Source: an uncultured Burkholderiales bacterium
GTDB taxonomy: Bacteria > Pseudomonadota > Gammaproteobacteria > Burkholderiales > Burkholderiaceae_C
Reading direction: 5' to 3'
Length of the DNA stretch: 52,840 nucleotides
Assembly (NCBI GenBank): GCA_903870145.1
Contig: CAIQBO010000023.1
Location: 1-52,840 of the forward strand
Shown: one piece after another, positions 25,269-33,814 of the stretch
Layout of the letters: every line of letters starts with the position of its first letter
How positions within the stretch are numbered: position 1 is the first letter of the stretch
Position numbers and translations under genes: made by a program
The notes under the pieces: generated by a model
Told to the model about the DNA's origin: nothing
The model's input: only the letters and a program-made list of their open reading frames with translations
Database searches by the model: none

Positions 25269-25322
25269 TTAAAGGGGGTTAAAGGGGACGCTGTTAAAGG
25301 GGACGCTGTTAAAGGGGACGCT
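25269..25322. repeat. 15-bp tandem repeat TTAAAGGGGACGCTG
   Basis: Copies start at 25279, 25294 and 25309; the first two are exact, and the third differs only where it enters the hairpin. A degraded copy TTAAAGGGGG lies at 25269-25278. The unit begins directly after the hemL stop and its last copy forms the left arm of the hairpin that follows. Confidence 0.9.
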
Positions 25323-25362
25323 ACCCTTTTTCAAAAATGAAAAAGGGTAGCGTCCCCTTTAA
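25309..25362. repeat. Perfect inverted repeat with 25-bp arms, REP-like or bidirectional terminator
   Basis: Arms at 25309-25333 and 25338-25362 are exact reverse complements around a four-base AAAA loop. The core of each arm reads GGGGACGCTACCC with flanking A and T runs, so either strand gives a stem followed by T residues. It separates convergent hemL and purH and could terminate both. The purH stop codon lies inside the right arm. The repeated GGGGACGCTACCC core resembles dispersed palindromes mobilised by REP-associated transposases, which is an inference. Confidence 0.85.
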
Positions 25363-26939
25363 TGCCTAAAATGTCTCACGCCTGAGAACACCATGGCCAC
25401 GCCGCGTTCATCGGCAGCGGCAATCACGTCTGCGTCGCGCATCGAGCCACCGGGTTGAATCACGCAATTGGCACCTGCGTCCACCACCACATCCAAGCCA
25501 TCGCGAAATGGGAAGAACGCATCGCTGGCCACCACAGTGTTTTGCAAACTCAGGCCAGCATGCGTGGCCTTGATGCTGGCGATGCGGGCTGAATCGAGGC
25601 GACTCATCTGGCCTGCGCCAACGCCCATGGTCATGCCATTGGCGCAAAACACAATGGCGTTGCTTTTCACGAATTTGGCCACCTTCCAAGCAAACAACAA
25701 GTCTTGCAATTGCGCTGGTGTGGGTTGAGTTTGAGTGACCACTTTCAAATCCGCCAACTGCAATTCGTGGTTGTCGGCCGTTTGAATCAAAAGGCCAGAA
25801 CCCACGCGCTTGATGTCTTGTGCGTTGCGTCCTTGCTCGAACGCAGTACCGCCCACTTTGAATTGCGGTAAAGCAATTTGCAAAACACGCACATTGGCTT
25901 TGGCTTTGAAAATCTCCAAGGCTTGCGCAGAATACGACGGAGCCATCAAGACTTCCACAAACTGCTTGCTCACCTGCTCTGCGGCAGCTGCATCCACGGG
26001 GCAATTGAACGCAATGATGCCGCCAAAGGCCGATGTGGGGTCGGTTTGAAAAGCTTTGCTGTACGCCTCTAAAGCATTGGCGCCAATGGCCACGCCGCAG
26101 GGGTTGGCATGCTTGACGATCACGCAAGCCGCTTCAGAGAAGCTTTTGACACATTCCCATGCCGCATCGGCATCCGCGATGTTGTTGTAGGAAAGCTCTT
26201 TGCCCTGCAATTGCACAGCCGTGACCAAAGCACCCGGGGCTGGGTACAAATCGCGGTAGAAGGCTGCTGTTTGATGCGGATTTTCGCCATAGCGCAAGTC
26301 TTGCAACTTCACAAAGCGACCATTGGTCTGCGCAGGATATTCGCTGCGCGATCCGTCACCCAAGTTGTAGGAAGACAAATAGTCACTGATGGCCGCGTCG
26401 TAATTGCTGATTCGATTGAACGCTGCCACTGAAAGTGAAAACTTGGTTTTGGCAGAAACTTGTCCCAGCATTTTGAGCTCTTCGATCACGCCGGCATATT
26501 GCGAAGCATCGGTCAATACGGCCACATCTTTCCAATTTTTGGCCGCACTTCGCACCATGGCAGGCCCACCAATGTCGATGTTTTCAATGGCGTCTTCCAA
26601 AGTGCAACCGGGTTTTGCCACAGTGGCTTCAAAGGGGTACAAATTGACCACCAACACGTCAATGGTTTGAATGTCATGGGCCTTCAAGGCCGCCATGTGC
26701 TCGGGCAGGTCTCGGCGTGCCAGCAAACCACCGTGCACTTTGGGGTGCAAAGTTTTAACCCGCCCGTCCAGCATTTCCGGAAAGTCTGTCAGCTGCGCCA
26801 CCTCGGTCACTGGCAAGCCTTTTTCAGCCAACAGTTTGGCCGTGCCTCCAGTTGAAACCAACTCAAACTTCAATGCATGCAGCGCTTGCGCGAGTTCAAC
26901 GACGCCAGTTTTATCCGAAACGGAAATCAGAGCTTTCAT
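25359..26939 (-). CDS. purH: Bifunctional AICAR transformylase / IMP cyclohydrolase
   Basis: PurH carries out the last two steps of IMP synthesis. The 526-residue protein has the N-terminal MGS-like cyclohydrolase domain ([13 protein letters not shown] and STGGTAKLL) and the transformylase domain with the catalytic K-H in [10 protein letters not shown]. The C-terminus ends in the family's GVRHFRH, and its TAA stop falls within the right arm of the inverted repeat. The gene follows fis by four bases, which completes a dusB-fis-purH order. Confidence 0.97.
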   Translation of the reverse strand: MKALISVSDKTGVVELAQALHALKFELVSTGGTAKLLAEKGLPVTEVAQLTDFPEMLDGRVKTLHPKVHGGLLARRDLPEHMAALKAHDIQTIDVLVVNLYPFEATVAKPGCTLEDAIENIDIGGPAMVRSAAKNWKDVAVLTDASQYAGVIEELKMLGQVSAKTKFSLSVAAFNRISNYDAAISDYLSSYNLGDGSRSEYPAQTNGRFVKLQDLRYGENPHQTAAFYRDLYPAPGALVTAVQLQGKELSYNNIADADAAWECVKSFSEAACVIVKHANPCGVAIGANALEAYSKAFQTDPTSAFGGIIAFNCPVDAAAAEQVSKQFVEVLMAPSYSAQALEIFKAKANVRVLQIALPQFKVGGTAFEQGRNAQDIKRVGSGLLIQTADNHELQLADLKVVTQTQPTPAQLQDLLFAWKVAKFVKSNAIVFCANGMTMGVGAGQMSRLDSARIASIKATHAGLSLQNTVVASDAFFPFRDGLDVVVDAGANCVIQPGGSMRDADVIAAADERGVAMVFSGVRHFRH

Positions 26940-26943
26940 TTTT

Positions 26944-27180
26944 TTATTTCAATAGTTTGTGTTCAAGCAATTTCTTGCGCAAGGTGTTTCGGTTCAAGCC
27001 CAACCACTCTGCAGCGCGGGACTGGTTTTGATCCGCCTCTTGCATGACCACTTCCAGCAACGGCTTTTCAACAGCGCGCAGCAGCATGTCGTACAAACCG
27101 TGCGGCTCGGTTCCTGCCAAATCTTCAAAGTAAGTTTTGAAGTTCTCACGAATACATTCTTCAATTTTCTTTTTGCTCAT
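26944..27180 (-). CDS. fis: Fis-family DNA-binding protein
   Basis: Fis is a nucleoid protein that bends DNA and adjusts transcription to growth. The 78-residue protein has the C-terminal helix-turn-helix [22 protein letters not shown]. It is shorter than the 98-residue E. coli Fis, as is usual in betaproteobacteria. The start overlaps dusB by four bases, and dusB-fis is the classical operon pair. Confidence 0.93.
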   Translation of the reverse strand: MSKKKIEECIRENFKTYFEDLAGTEPHGLYDMLLRAVEKPLLEVVMQEADQNQSRAAEWLGLNRNTLRKKLLEHKLLK

Positions 27181-28220
27181 TCCAAACTCTCCAAGGCCAA
27201 GTCCCTTGCCTTTAACGTCAAAACCTGCGGCATGCGCTCCATGCGCTGGGCCAAATCATCCAAAAAATTTGCCAATGCGCTTGATTGCGCCTGTGCATCT
27301 TCCAACAAATTCATGCGCTCTCGGAATGCCTGACCTTCTGGCAAATCACGCACATACCAACCGATGTGTTTGCGCGCCGTGCGAACACCAGTGAATTCTC
27401 CGTACAAACTGTAATGATCTTCCAAGTGAGACAGCAAAGCGCGGCGTACTTCGGCCACCAAAGGCGGTGCCAAAAGCTCACCTGTGGCCAAATAATGTGC
27501 GGTCTCGCGAAAGATCCAAGGCCGGCCCTGCGCAGCACGCCCTATCATGATGGCATCAGCACCAGTCTGCGCCAAAACGCTGTGCGCCTTTTGCGCTGAG
27601 TCAATGTCGCCATTGACCACCACAGGAATTTTCAAAGCGGCCTTGACAGCCGTCACGGTTTCGTATTCGGCAGCGCCCTTGTACCCCTGCTCTCGGGTGC
27701 GTCCATGCACTGTGACCATTTGGACCCCCGCACTTTGCGCGGCCAGCGCCAAGACCACCGCATTGCGCTCAGAGTCACACCAACCAGTGCGCATTTTCAG
27801 CGTGACCGGAACGCCGCGCGGCGCACAGGCATCCACCACCGCTTGCACGATCGAGATGGCCAAGGGCTCGTCTTGCATCAAAGCTGAGCCAGCCCATTTG
27901 TTGCAAACTTTTTTGGCCGGACAACCCATGTTGATATCAATGATTTGCGCACCATGATCAATGTTGTAGGCGGCGGCTTGCGCCATCATGTCTGCATCTG
28001 TGCCAGCAATTTGAACTGCGATCGGCCCTGCTTCCCCCTCGTGATTGGCTCGGCGCGATGTCTTCAAGGTGTGCCACAAGTCCTTGCGCGATGTCACCAT
28101 TTCGCTCACGGCGTAGCCTGCACCAAACTGTCTGCACAACTGGCGAAAGGGCCGATCTGTCACCCCTGCCATAGGGGCTACAAACAAAGCATTGGGCAAA
28201 ACATAGGGGCCTATTTGCAT
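27177..28220 (-). CDS. dusB: tRNA-dihydrouridine synthase B
   Basis: DusB reduces specific uridines in the tRNA D-loop. The 347-residue TIM-barrel flavoprotein begins VAPMAGVTDRPFRQLC and has the catalytic cysteine in NMGCPAKKVCNKWAGSA. MIGRAAQGRPWIF marks the FMN phosphate site. It is the promoter-proximal gene before fis and purH. YqaA diverges 80 bases away. Confidence 0.95.
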   Translation of the reverse strand: MQIGPYVLPNALFVAPMAGVTDRPFRQLCRQFGAGYAVSEMVTSRKDLWHTLKTSRRANHEGEAGPIAVQIAGTDADMMAQAAAYNIDHGAQIIDINMGCPAKKVCNKWAGSALMQDEPLAISIVQAVVDACAPRGVPVTLKMRTGWCDSERNAVVLALAAQSAGVQMVTVHGRTREQGYKGAAEYETVTAVKAALKIPVVVNGDIDSAQKAHSVLAQTGADAIMIGRAAQGRPWIFRETAHYLATGELLAPPLVAEVRRALLSHLEDHYSLYGEFTGVRTARKHIGWYVRDLPEGQAFRERMNLLEDAQAQSSALANFLDDLAQRMERMPQVLTLKARDLALESLE

Positions 28221-28300
28221 TGCGGGGTCAGAGTAGGGGAATGGGCAAGCTGCTTAAAAAGGAGGCATGATTGTAATTCAATGGCTACACTTGGAGCACC

Positions 28301-28807
28301 ATGGAAGTTTGGCTCAGCGCTCACATCACTCAATTGCTGTCTTGGCTGGCCCTGCCAGAGCACGGACTGTCCACTGTGTTTGTGGTCTCGTTTGTGTCTG
28401 CCACTTTGCTGCCCTTAGGCTCAGAACCCGCTGTATTTGGCCTTGTCAAACTCAGTCCCGAATTGTTTTGGCCCGCCATTGGAGTGGCCACCTTGGGCAA
28501 CACTTTGGGCGGCATGGTCAGTTGGTGGATGGGCTTTGGCGCGCAGCAAGCGGTAGGCCATTGGCGCAAAATCAAGCAAGGCAGTAGCTTGAACGATCGC
28601 CTTCACTCGCGCGCTTTGGACTGGTTGGAAAAATTAGGACCCAAAGCCTGTTTGATGGCCTGGCTGCCTGGTGTGGGCGACCCTTTGTGTGCGGTGGCAG
28701 GCTGGCTCAAAATGCCGATTTGGCAGTGCAGTGTGTACATGGCCATCGGTAAATTTGCACGCTACCTGATGATGACATCCTCTTTGATGTGGCTCTTTCC
28801 CAATTGA
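28301..28807 (+). CDS. YqaA-family (DedA-like) inner-membrane protein
   Basis: The 168-residue protein has four or five hydrophobic segments. The central motif TLGNTLGGMVSWWMG and the distal GVGDPLCAVAGWLKMP are the conserved YqaA blocks, related to VTT/DedA transporters. E. coli YqaA has no firm function; lipid or ion transport is proposed for the superfamily. Its stop codon directly abuts the stop of the convergent TauE-type gene. Confidence 0.85.
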   Translation: MEVWLSAHITQLLSWLALPEHGLSTVFVVSFVSATLLPLGSEPAVFGLVKLSPELFWPAIGVATLGNTLGGMVSWWMGFGAQQAVGHWRKIKQGSSLNDRLHSRALDWLEKLGPKACLMAWLPGVGDPLCAVAGWLKMPIWQCSVYMAIGKFARYLMMTSSLMWLFPN

Positions 28808-29560
28808 TCAGCGCAGCACCAAAAGCGCGGCGACCAACACCAAGAAAGCCAACAAAACTCGGCGAAATGTCTCTTCGCTCAAGCGGTGCCGAATGCGTTG
28901 CCCTGTTATCAAGCCAATGGCCATCGGCACCAAAGCCAACAACGAATAGCCCAAATCAAGGACCTCCATTCGGTCAAAGCTGTACATCGCCAGATACAAA
29001 GGCCAAGCAGCATTCAAATAAATGATGCTGATGCAGCCCACAAACTCATCTCTTTTCAGCTTCAAAGACATCGTGTAAGTGATCAAAATCGGGCCCATCA
29101 AGGACGAAACACCCCCCAGCAGGCCCGACAGGGTTCCCACCAAAGCACCAATCCAACGCTCTTTTTCGGGTGGGATTTTAAAACTTGGTTTGAAAGCCAT
29201 GGAAACGACTGCCAACACCACAGCAAAAGCCACCAAGGCGTTCAACTCACGCGCACTGAAGGACAAAGTCCAATGCACTGCAAAAACGGTCATCACGCCC
29301 TGCGTCAGCATCAATGGCCAAAACCGAACAAAGCTGGCCTTCCAGTTTCCTGCTAGCCAAGCCTGCCAAATGTTGGAAACCAGCACTGGCACGGCCACCA
29401 GTGCGATGGCCTGCGTGCTACCGATCATGAGTGACATCATGGGCACTGCAAACAGCGGCAAGCCCACTCCCAAGGTGCCCTTGACGATGCCGCCAAACAT
29501 GATGGCGCCAGCGCATGCCGCAACCACCATTGCGGTGTCAGTGCTGAGTGAAAAAAGCAT
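28808..29560 (-). CDS. TauE/SafE-family sulfite or organosulfonate exporter-like permease
   Basis: The 250-residue protein has about eight membrane helices in two repeats, with the family signatures GGIVKGTLGVGLPLFAVPMM near the start and GTLSGLLGGVSSLMGPILITY in the middle. Members export sulfite, sulfoacetate or other anions. A role in removing sulfite from thiosulfate oxidation is possible but is not supported by location, since the gene lies about 20 kb from sox. It follows ychF by 11 bases on the same strand. Confidence 0.85.
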   Translation of the reverse strand: MLFSLSTDTAMVVAACAGAIMFGGIVKGTLGVGLPLFAVPMMSLMIGSTQAIALVAVPVLVSNIWQAWLAGNWKASFVRFWPLMLTQGVMTVFAVHWTLSFSARELNALVAFAVVLAVVSMAFKPSFKIPPEKERWIGALVGTLSGLLGGVSSLMGPILITYTMSLKLKRDEFVGCISIIYLNAAWPLYLAMYSFDRMEVLDLGYSLLALVPMAIGLITGQRIRHRLSEETFRRVLLAFLVLVAALLVLR

Positions 29561-29571
29561 GGGCAGGCGTC

Positions 29572-30663
29572 TTAGCTGCTGAACAAGAAGTTCATCACAT
29601 CGCCATCTTTCACAACGTATTCCTTGCCCTCAGCTCGCATCTTGCCCGCGTCTTTGGCGCCCTGTTCGCCCTTGTACGCAATGAAGTCGTCAAAGGCAAT
29701 GGTTTGTGCGCGGATATACCCTTTTTCAAAATCGGTGTGAATCACACCTGCGGCTTGGGGGCCCGTGTCGCCCACATGGATGGTCCAAGCACGCACTTCC
29801 TTCACACCGGCTGTGAAATAAGTTTGCAAACCCAACAGCTTGTATGCAGACCGAATCAAACGGTTCAAGCCTGGCTCCGTTTGCCCCAGCTCTTCCAAAA
29901 ACATTTGACGGTCTTCGTCACTCATCTCAGACATTTCGGCTTCCAACTTGGCGCTGATGGCCACCACCGGCGCATTCTGCGCAGCCGCATACTCTTTCAA
30001 TCGGTCTAAAAATGGATTGTTTTCAAAGCCATCTTCGGCCACGTTGGCCACGAACATTGCAGGCTTGGCCGTGATCAAGAAAAATTGCTGCAAATGCGGC
30101 CTCTCTTCTTTGCTAAAGTCAATAGTGCGCACCGGCTTGCCTTGATTCAAAGCGGCTTGGCACTTCTCCAAAATGGCCACCAATTTGATCGACTCTTTGT
30201 CGCCCGAACGCGCAGTTTTGGTCACGCGGTGCAAAGCTTTCTCCACCGAAGCCATATCGGCCAAACACAGCTCAGTTTGGATCACTTCAATGTCAGAAAT
30301 CGGGTCCACCTTGCCCGCCACGTGAATCACGTTGTCGTCTGTGAAGCAGCGCACCACGTTGATGGTGGCATCGGTTTCTCGGATGTGCGCCAAAAACTTG
30401 TTGCCCAACCCTTCGCCCGTACTGGCGCCTGCCACCAAGCCCGCAATGTCGACAAACTCCACGATGGCAGGAACAATGCGCTCTGGCGTGATGATGGCCG
30501 CGAGTTGCTGCAAACGCGCGTCTGGCACTTCGACCACGCCCGTGTTGGGCTCAATGGTGCAAAAAGGGTAGTTCTCGGCCGCAATGCCCGCTTTGGTCAA
30601 GGCGTTGAAAAGAGTGGACTTGCCCACATTGGGCAGGCCCACGATGCCGCATTTGAGGCTCAT
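29572..30663 (-). CDS. ychF: Ribosome-binding ATPase YchF
   Basis: The 363-residue Obg-like ATPase has Walker [10 protein letters not shown], the switch region [10 protein letters not shown] and the NVAED block where GTPases have NKxD, the mark of ATP preference. A C-terminal TGS-like domain is present. YchF associates with ribosomes and affects stress responses. The start at 30663 gives the usual length; an in-frame extension to 30801 is not homologous. It diverges from the MocA-like gene. Confidence 0.95.
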   Translation of the reverse strand: MSLKCGIVGLPNVGKSTLFNALTKAGIAAENYPFCTIEPNTGVVEVPDARLQQLAAIITPERIVPAIVEFVDIAGLVAGASTGEGLGNKFLAHIRETDATINVVRCFTDDNVIHVAGKVDPISDIEVIQTELCLADMASVEKALHRVTKTARSGDKESIKLVAILEKCQAALNQGKPVRTIDFSKEERPHLQQFFLITAKPAMFVANVAEDGFENNPFLDRLKEYAAAQNAPVVAISAKLEAEMSEMSDEDRQMFLEELGQTEPGLNRLIRSAYKLLGLQTYFTAGVKEVRAWTIHVGDTGPQAAGVIHTDFEKGYIRAQTIAFDDFIAYKGEQGAKDAGKMRAEGKEYVVKDGDVMNFLFSS

Positions 30664-30731
30664 GGATAGCTTTCTTGAATTCTTTGAATAAGCGCTGATT
30701 TTACTGGCCCTGCGTGGTTTAATTTCTTTCC

Positions 30732-31439
30732 ATGACAGCCCCCCTCCTGAAGTGCCCTGTATCAGACCCCTCTGAGCACAACCTTGACTGCGCCTTCGCA
30801 CGCATTCGGGTGGTAGCGGTGCTGCTGGCTGCAGGCACGGCCTCGCGCATGGGGGGCCGCCCCAAATGCCTGCTTCAAGTCAATGGCCAACCCTTGGCCC
30901 AAGGGCTGCTGCAAGCCTTGGCGCTGGCCGGTGTTGACGAAACCGTTCTGGTGCTGGGCCACTGCGCTGAGCAAGTCCAAAACGCCTTGGCGCACTTCAG
31001 CGCCTTGAACATGCCCGTCTGCCAAGTCTTGAACTCTTCCCCACAAGACGGGCAAAACAGCTCATTGCGCATCGGTCTGGCCAAAGCCAACACATTGGCT
31101 GCAGACTGGGTGATGGTGGCGCTGGCCGACCAACCCCTGATCAACGCGCAAGACCTCCAAGATTTGATTGCAGCAGTCAAGCTCCGCCCTCCTGGCACGC
31201 GCATGCTGGTGCCGCAGGTCGACGGTTTGCCGGGCAACCCCGTGCTATTTGACGCTTCTGTCATGGCTGAGATCTTGACTGCCACACCAGACATGGGCGG
31301 CAAACAGTGGCAACAAGCCCACCCCACCAGCGTCTACCAGTGGGCCACTGCCAACACACATTACCGAATCGATGTTGACAGTCCAGCCGACATTGACGCC
31401 CTGGCCGCTACCAGTGGCCTGCGACTTCAGTGGGATTGA
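30732..31439 (+). CDS. MocA/MobA-like nucleotidyltransferase
   Basis: The 235-residue protein has the nucleotide-binding [18 protein letters not shown] and the metal-binding DQPL motif. MocA proteins add CMP to the molybdopterin cofactor for xanthine-oxidase-family enzymes, and MobA adds GMP; the sequence fits the MocA side better. SoxC uses the unmodified cofactor, so no direct link to sox follows. The N-terminal 25 residues precede the domain and may not all be translated; no alternative start is clearly better. Confidence 0.8.
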   Translation: MTAPLLKCPVSDPSEHNLDCAFARIRVVAVLLAAGTASRMGGRPKCLLQVNGQPLAQGLLQALALAGVDETVLVLGHCAEQVQNALAHFSALNMPVCQVLNSSPQDGQNSSLRIGLAKANTLAADWVMVALADQPLINAQDLQDLIAAVKLRPPGTRMLVPQVDGLPGNPVLFDASVMAEILTATPDMGGKQWQQAHPTSVYQWATANTHYRIDVDSPADIDALAATSGLRLQWD

Positions 31440-31484
31440 AGTGCCTGTCAACACACTGGGCCCACCGCTTCTACAATCATCCTC

Positions 31485-32630
31485 ATGGCAACCACCTCTT
31501 CCTCATCCTTTGACGTGTGCATTCGCGGCAGCGGCATCGTTGGGCGCAGTTTGGCCTTGATGCTGGCGGCGGACCGGTTGCGCGTGGCTTTGATCCATGG
31601 CCCCAGTGCCTCGAGTGGCCACAGCGATGTGCGCGCTTATTCATTGAATGCAGCCGCCAAAAACACATTGACATCCTTGCGCTGTTGGCCGCAAGGCGAT
31701 GCGGTCACACCTGTTTTGCAAATGCTCGTGCAGGGCGACCAAGGTGGCCACTTGAAATTTGATGCAGCCGAGCAAAACGTACCCGCCTTAAATTGGCTGG
31801 TCGATGTAACAGCCCTTGAAGAAAAACTGGCCGAAGCTGTACGTTATCAAACCCTGATTGAAGAAGTCAGCCAACCCATTGCAGCGCCATTGACCGTGGT
31901 CTGTGAGGGGCGTACCAGCACAACGCGGGCAGAACTGGGGGTGGCCTTTGAAGTCAAGCACTACGCGCAGCACGCATTGGCCTGCCGCATGGTGTGTGAA
32001 CATCCCCACGCACAAGTGGCGCGGCAATGGTTTCATGATCAAGAGGGGGCCGCCATTTTGGCGTTCCTGCCTATCGCCGGCGCGCAAAGTCATGAGATTG
32101 CTGTCGTGTGGTCACTGCCGCCCGAGCGGGCCAAGGCCATGCTTGAAGCCACAGAAGAACAATTTTGCGAAGCCTTGGGTACTGCCAGCCACTTTGCATT
32201 GGGCGCTTTGAAACTCAACAGCGCACGTGCCATTTGGCCTTTGCAATTGGCCCATGCCAAGCGCTGGACCGGCCCCATGCCCAGCTTGACACAATCATCC
32301 TTTGCATTGGCAGGCGATGCAGCCCATGCCATGCACCCGCTGGCCGGTCAAGGCTTGAATGTGGGCTTGGCCGATGTGGCACAGTTGTCACGCGTCTTGC
32401 GTGAGCGTGAATTTTGGCGCCCCTTGAACGACACCAAATTGCTGCGTCGGTACGAGCGCGCAAGGCAAGCCGACGTGCAGGCCATGGCCTGCATCACCGA
32501 CAGTTTGCAAACTCTCTTCGCCCAAACAGCGATGCCTTGGCAGCAACTGCGCAACTGGGGCATGAATGGCTTTGACCGCAGCGGACCGATCAAACACTGG
32601 ATGGCGCAACAGGCCATTCGCACCTCTTAA
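31485..32630 (+). CDS. UbiH/UbiF-family FAD-dependent hydroxylase
   Basis: The 381-residue flavoprotein starts with an FAD dinucleotide motif RGSGIVGRS and carries the family's GDAAHAMHPLAGQGLNVGL near residue 275. These enzymes hydroxylate the ubiquinone ring at different positions. Betaproteobacteria have several paralogues (UbiH, UbiI, UbiF, UbiM), and I cannot name the position from sequence alone. It is followed closely by dsbC on the same strand. Confidence 0.88.
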   Translation: MATTSSSSFDVCIRGSGIVGRSLALMLAADRLRVALIHGPSASSGHSDVRAYSLNAAAKNTLTSLRCWPQGDAVTPVLQMLVQGDQGGHLKFDAAEQNVPALNWLVDVTALEEKLAEAVRYQTLIEEVSQPIAAPLTVVCEGRTSTTRAELGVAFEVKHYAQHALACRMVCEHPHAQVARQWFHDQEGAAILAFLPIAGAQSHEIAVVWSLPPERAKAMLEATEEQFCEALGTASHFALGALKLNSARAIWPLQLAHAKRWTGPMPSLTQSSFALAGDAAHAMHPLAGQGLNVGLADVAQLSRVLREREFWRPLNDTKLLRRYERARQADVQAMACITDSLQTLFAQTAMPWQQLRNWGMNGFDRSGPIKHWMAQQAIRTS

Positions 32631-32654
32631 AAACTTGAATGAGAAAGTATCTTC

Positions 32655-33368
32655 ATGCGCTTTGACAAAGCCCTGCTAGGCGCCCTGCTCTTGTGCTGCG
32701 CAGCAACTGCGCTCGCACAAGAAGCCGTGCTGCGTAAAAATTTAGCAGCGCGACTTCCCACATTACCCAAAATTGAAGAAGTCAATAAAACACCAATGAA
32801 CGGCTTGTATGAAATCAAAGTACAAGGCAACGACATCTATTACACCGATGCCAAAGGCGATTTTTTGTTCCAAGGCGAACTGATAGACACCAAACAAAAA
32901 CGCAATTTGACAGAAGAGCGCAACAACAAATTGTCCGCCATTGCCTTTGACAGCTTGCCGTTGAAGCATGCATTCACTCAGGTTCGCGGCAATGGCAAAC
33001 GCAAACTGGTGGTTTTTGCCGACCCCAATTGCGGCTACTGCAAACGCTTTGAAAAAGATTTGCAAAAAATTGACAACGTCACGATTTACCATCTGCTCTA
33101 CCCCGTTTTGGGGGAGGACTCTAAAACAAAATCCCGCAACATCGCCTGCGCCAAAGACAAAGCCAAAACGTGGAACGATTGGATGCTGCAAGGCGTTGTC
33201 CCACCAGCTTTAAGTTGCGAGTCGAATAGCATCGATGTCACCCTCGATTTTGGTCGTCAAAATAAAATCACTGGCACGCCCACACTGTTTTTTGCCGATG
33301 GCACGCGGGTGCCCGGTGCAATCGAATCGGCCCAAATTGAAACACTCTTGAGCGCCGTGAAACAATGA
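32655..33368 (+). CDS. dsbC: Thiol:disulfide isomerase DsbC
   Basis: DsbC repairs wrong disulfides in the periplasm. The 237-residue protein has a signal peptide (TALAQ), an N-terminal dimerisation domain and a thioredoxin-fold domain with CGYC in DPNCGYCKRF, as in E. coli DsbC. Cis-proline GTPTLFFADG and the second cysteine pair (IACAKD and ALSCESN) match the structural disulfide. Cytochrome and Sox protein maturation may rely on it. It overlaps the next gene by four bases. Confidence 0.93.
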   Translation: MRFDKALLGALLLCCAATALAQEAVLRKNLAARLPTLPKIEEVNKTPMNGLYEIKVQGNDIYYTDAKGDFLFQGELIDTKQKRNLTEERNNKLSAIAFDSLPLKHAFTQVRGNGKRKLVVFADPNCGYCKRFEKDLQKIDNVTIYHLLYPVLGEDSKTKSRNIACAKDKAKTWNDWMLQGVVPPALSCESNSIDVTLDFGRQNKITGTPTLFFADGTRVPGAIESAQIETLLSAVKQ

Positions 33369-33814
33369 CAAAGTACACCGATCACACCCGCCGATGGATT
33401 CAAGTCTTCAGTTATGCGGGGCTACTGCCCTTCGTGCTGTTGGCCGCCTTGATGTGGTTGGTCACTGAAGAGTTACACCCCTTTGTTGCCCTGGCTTTGG
33501 CCGGTTATGGCGCCGTGATTGTGTCGTTTTTAGGTGGCATCCACTGGGGCATTGGTTTTAAAAATACCACCACCATGCACAACGCACCGCTGCAAAATTT
33601 TGCATGGGGCATTGTGCCCTCCTTGCTCGCTTGGGTCGCAGTGACAATGCCTGCCTATGCTGGCCTTCCTTTGCTGGCCCTGCTTTTGCTGCTGTGCTAC
33701 TGGGTTGATCAAACCACTTGGCCAGCAGCAGGCTTGAAGCAATGGCTGCCCATGCGTTTAAAAATCACTGCAGTAGCCAGCCTCAGCTGTTTATTGGGAG
33801 CGGCCGCCACATGA
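33365..33814 (+). CDS. DUF3429-family membrane protein
   Basis: The 149-residue protein has four predicted membrane helices. The motif GGIHWGIGF near residue 57, and the following AWGIVPSLLAW, are the DUF3429 signature. Function is not known. It sits between dsbC and the M61 peptidase with four-base overlaps at both ends, so all three are probably one transcript. Confidence 0.88.
   Translation: MTKYTDHTRRWIQVFSYAGLLPFVLLAALMWLVTEELHPFVALALAGYGAVIVSFLGGIHWGIGFKNTTTMHNAPLQNFAWGIVPSLLAWVAVTMPAYAGLPLLALLLLLCYWVDQTTWPAAGLKQWLPMRLKITAVASLSCLLGAAAT

Noticed and set aside
25269..25362. Possible CRISPR array
   Set aside because: The repeats are 15 bp and directly adjacent, with no spacers and no cas genes; a tandem repeat with a hairpin explains it.
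28808..29560. TauE/SafE-type gene as part of the sox system
   Set aside because: It lies about 20 kb away behind ychF with no shared regulatory site seen; family name alone is not evidence of a sulfur role.
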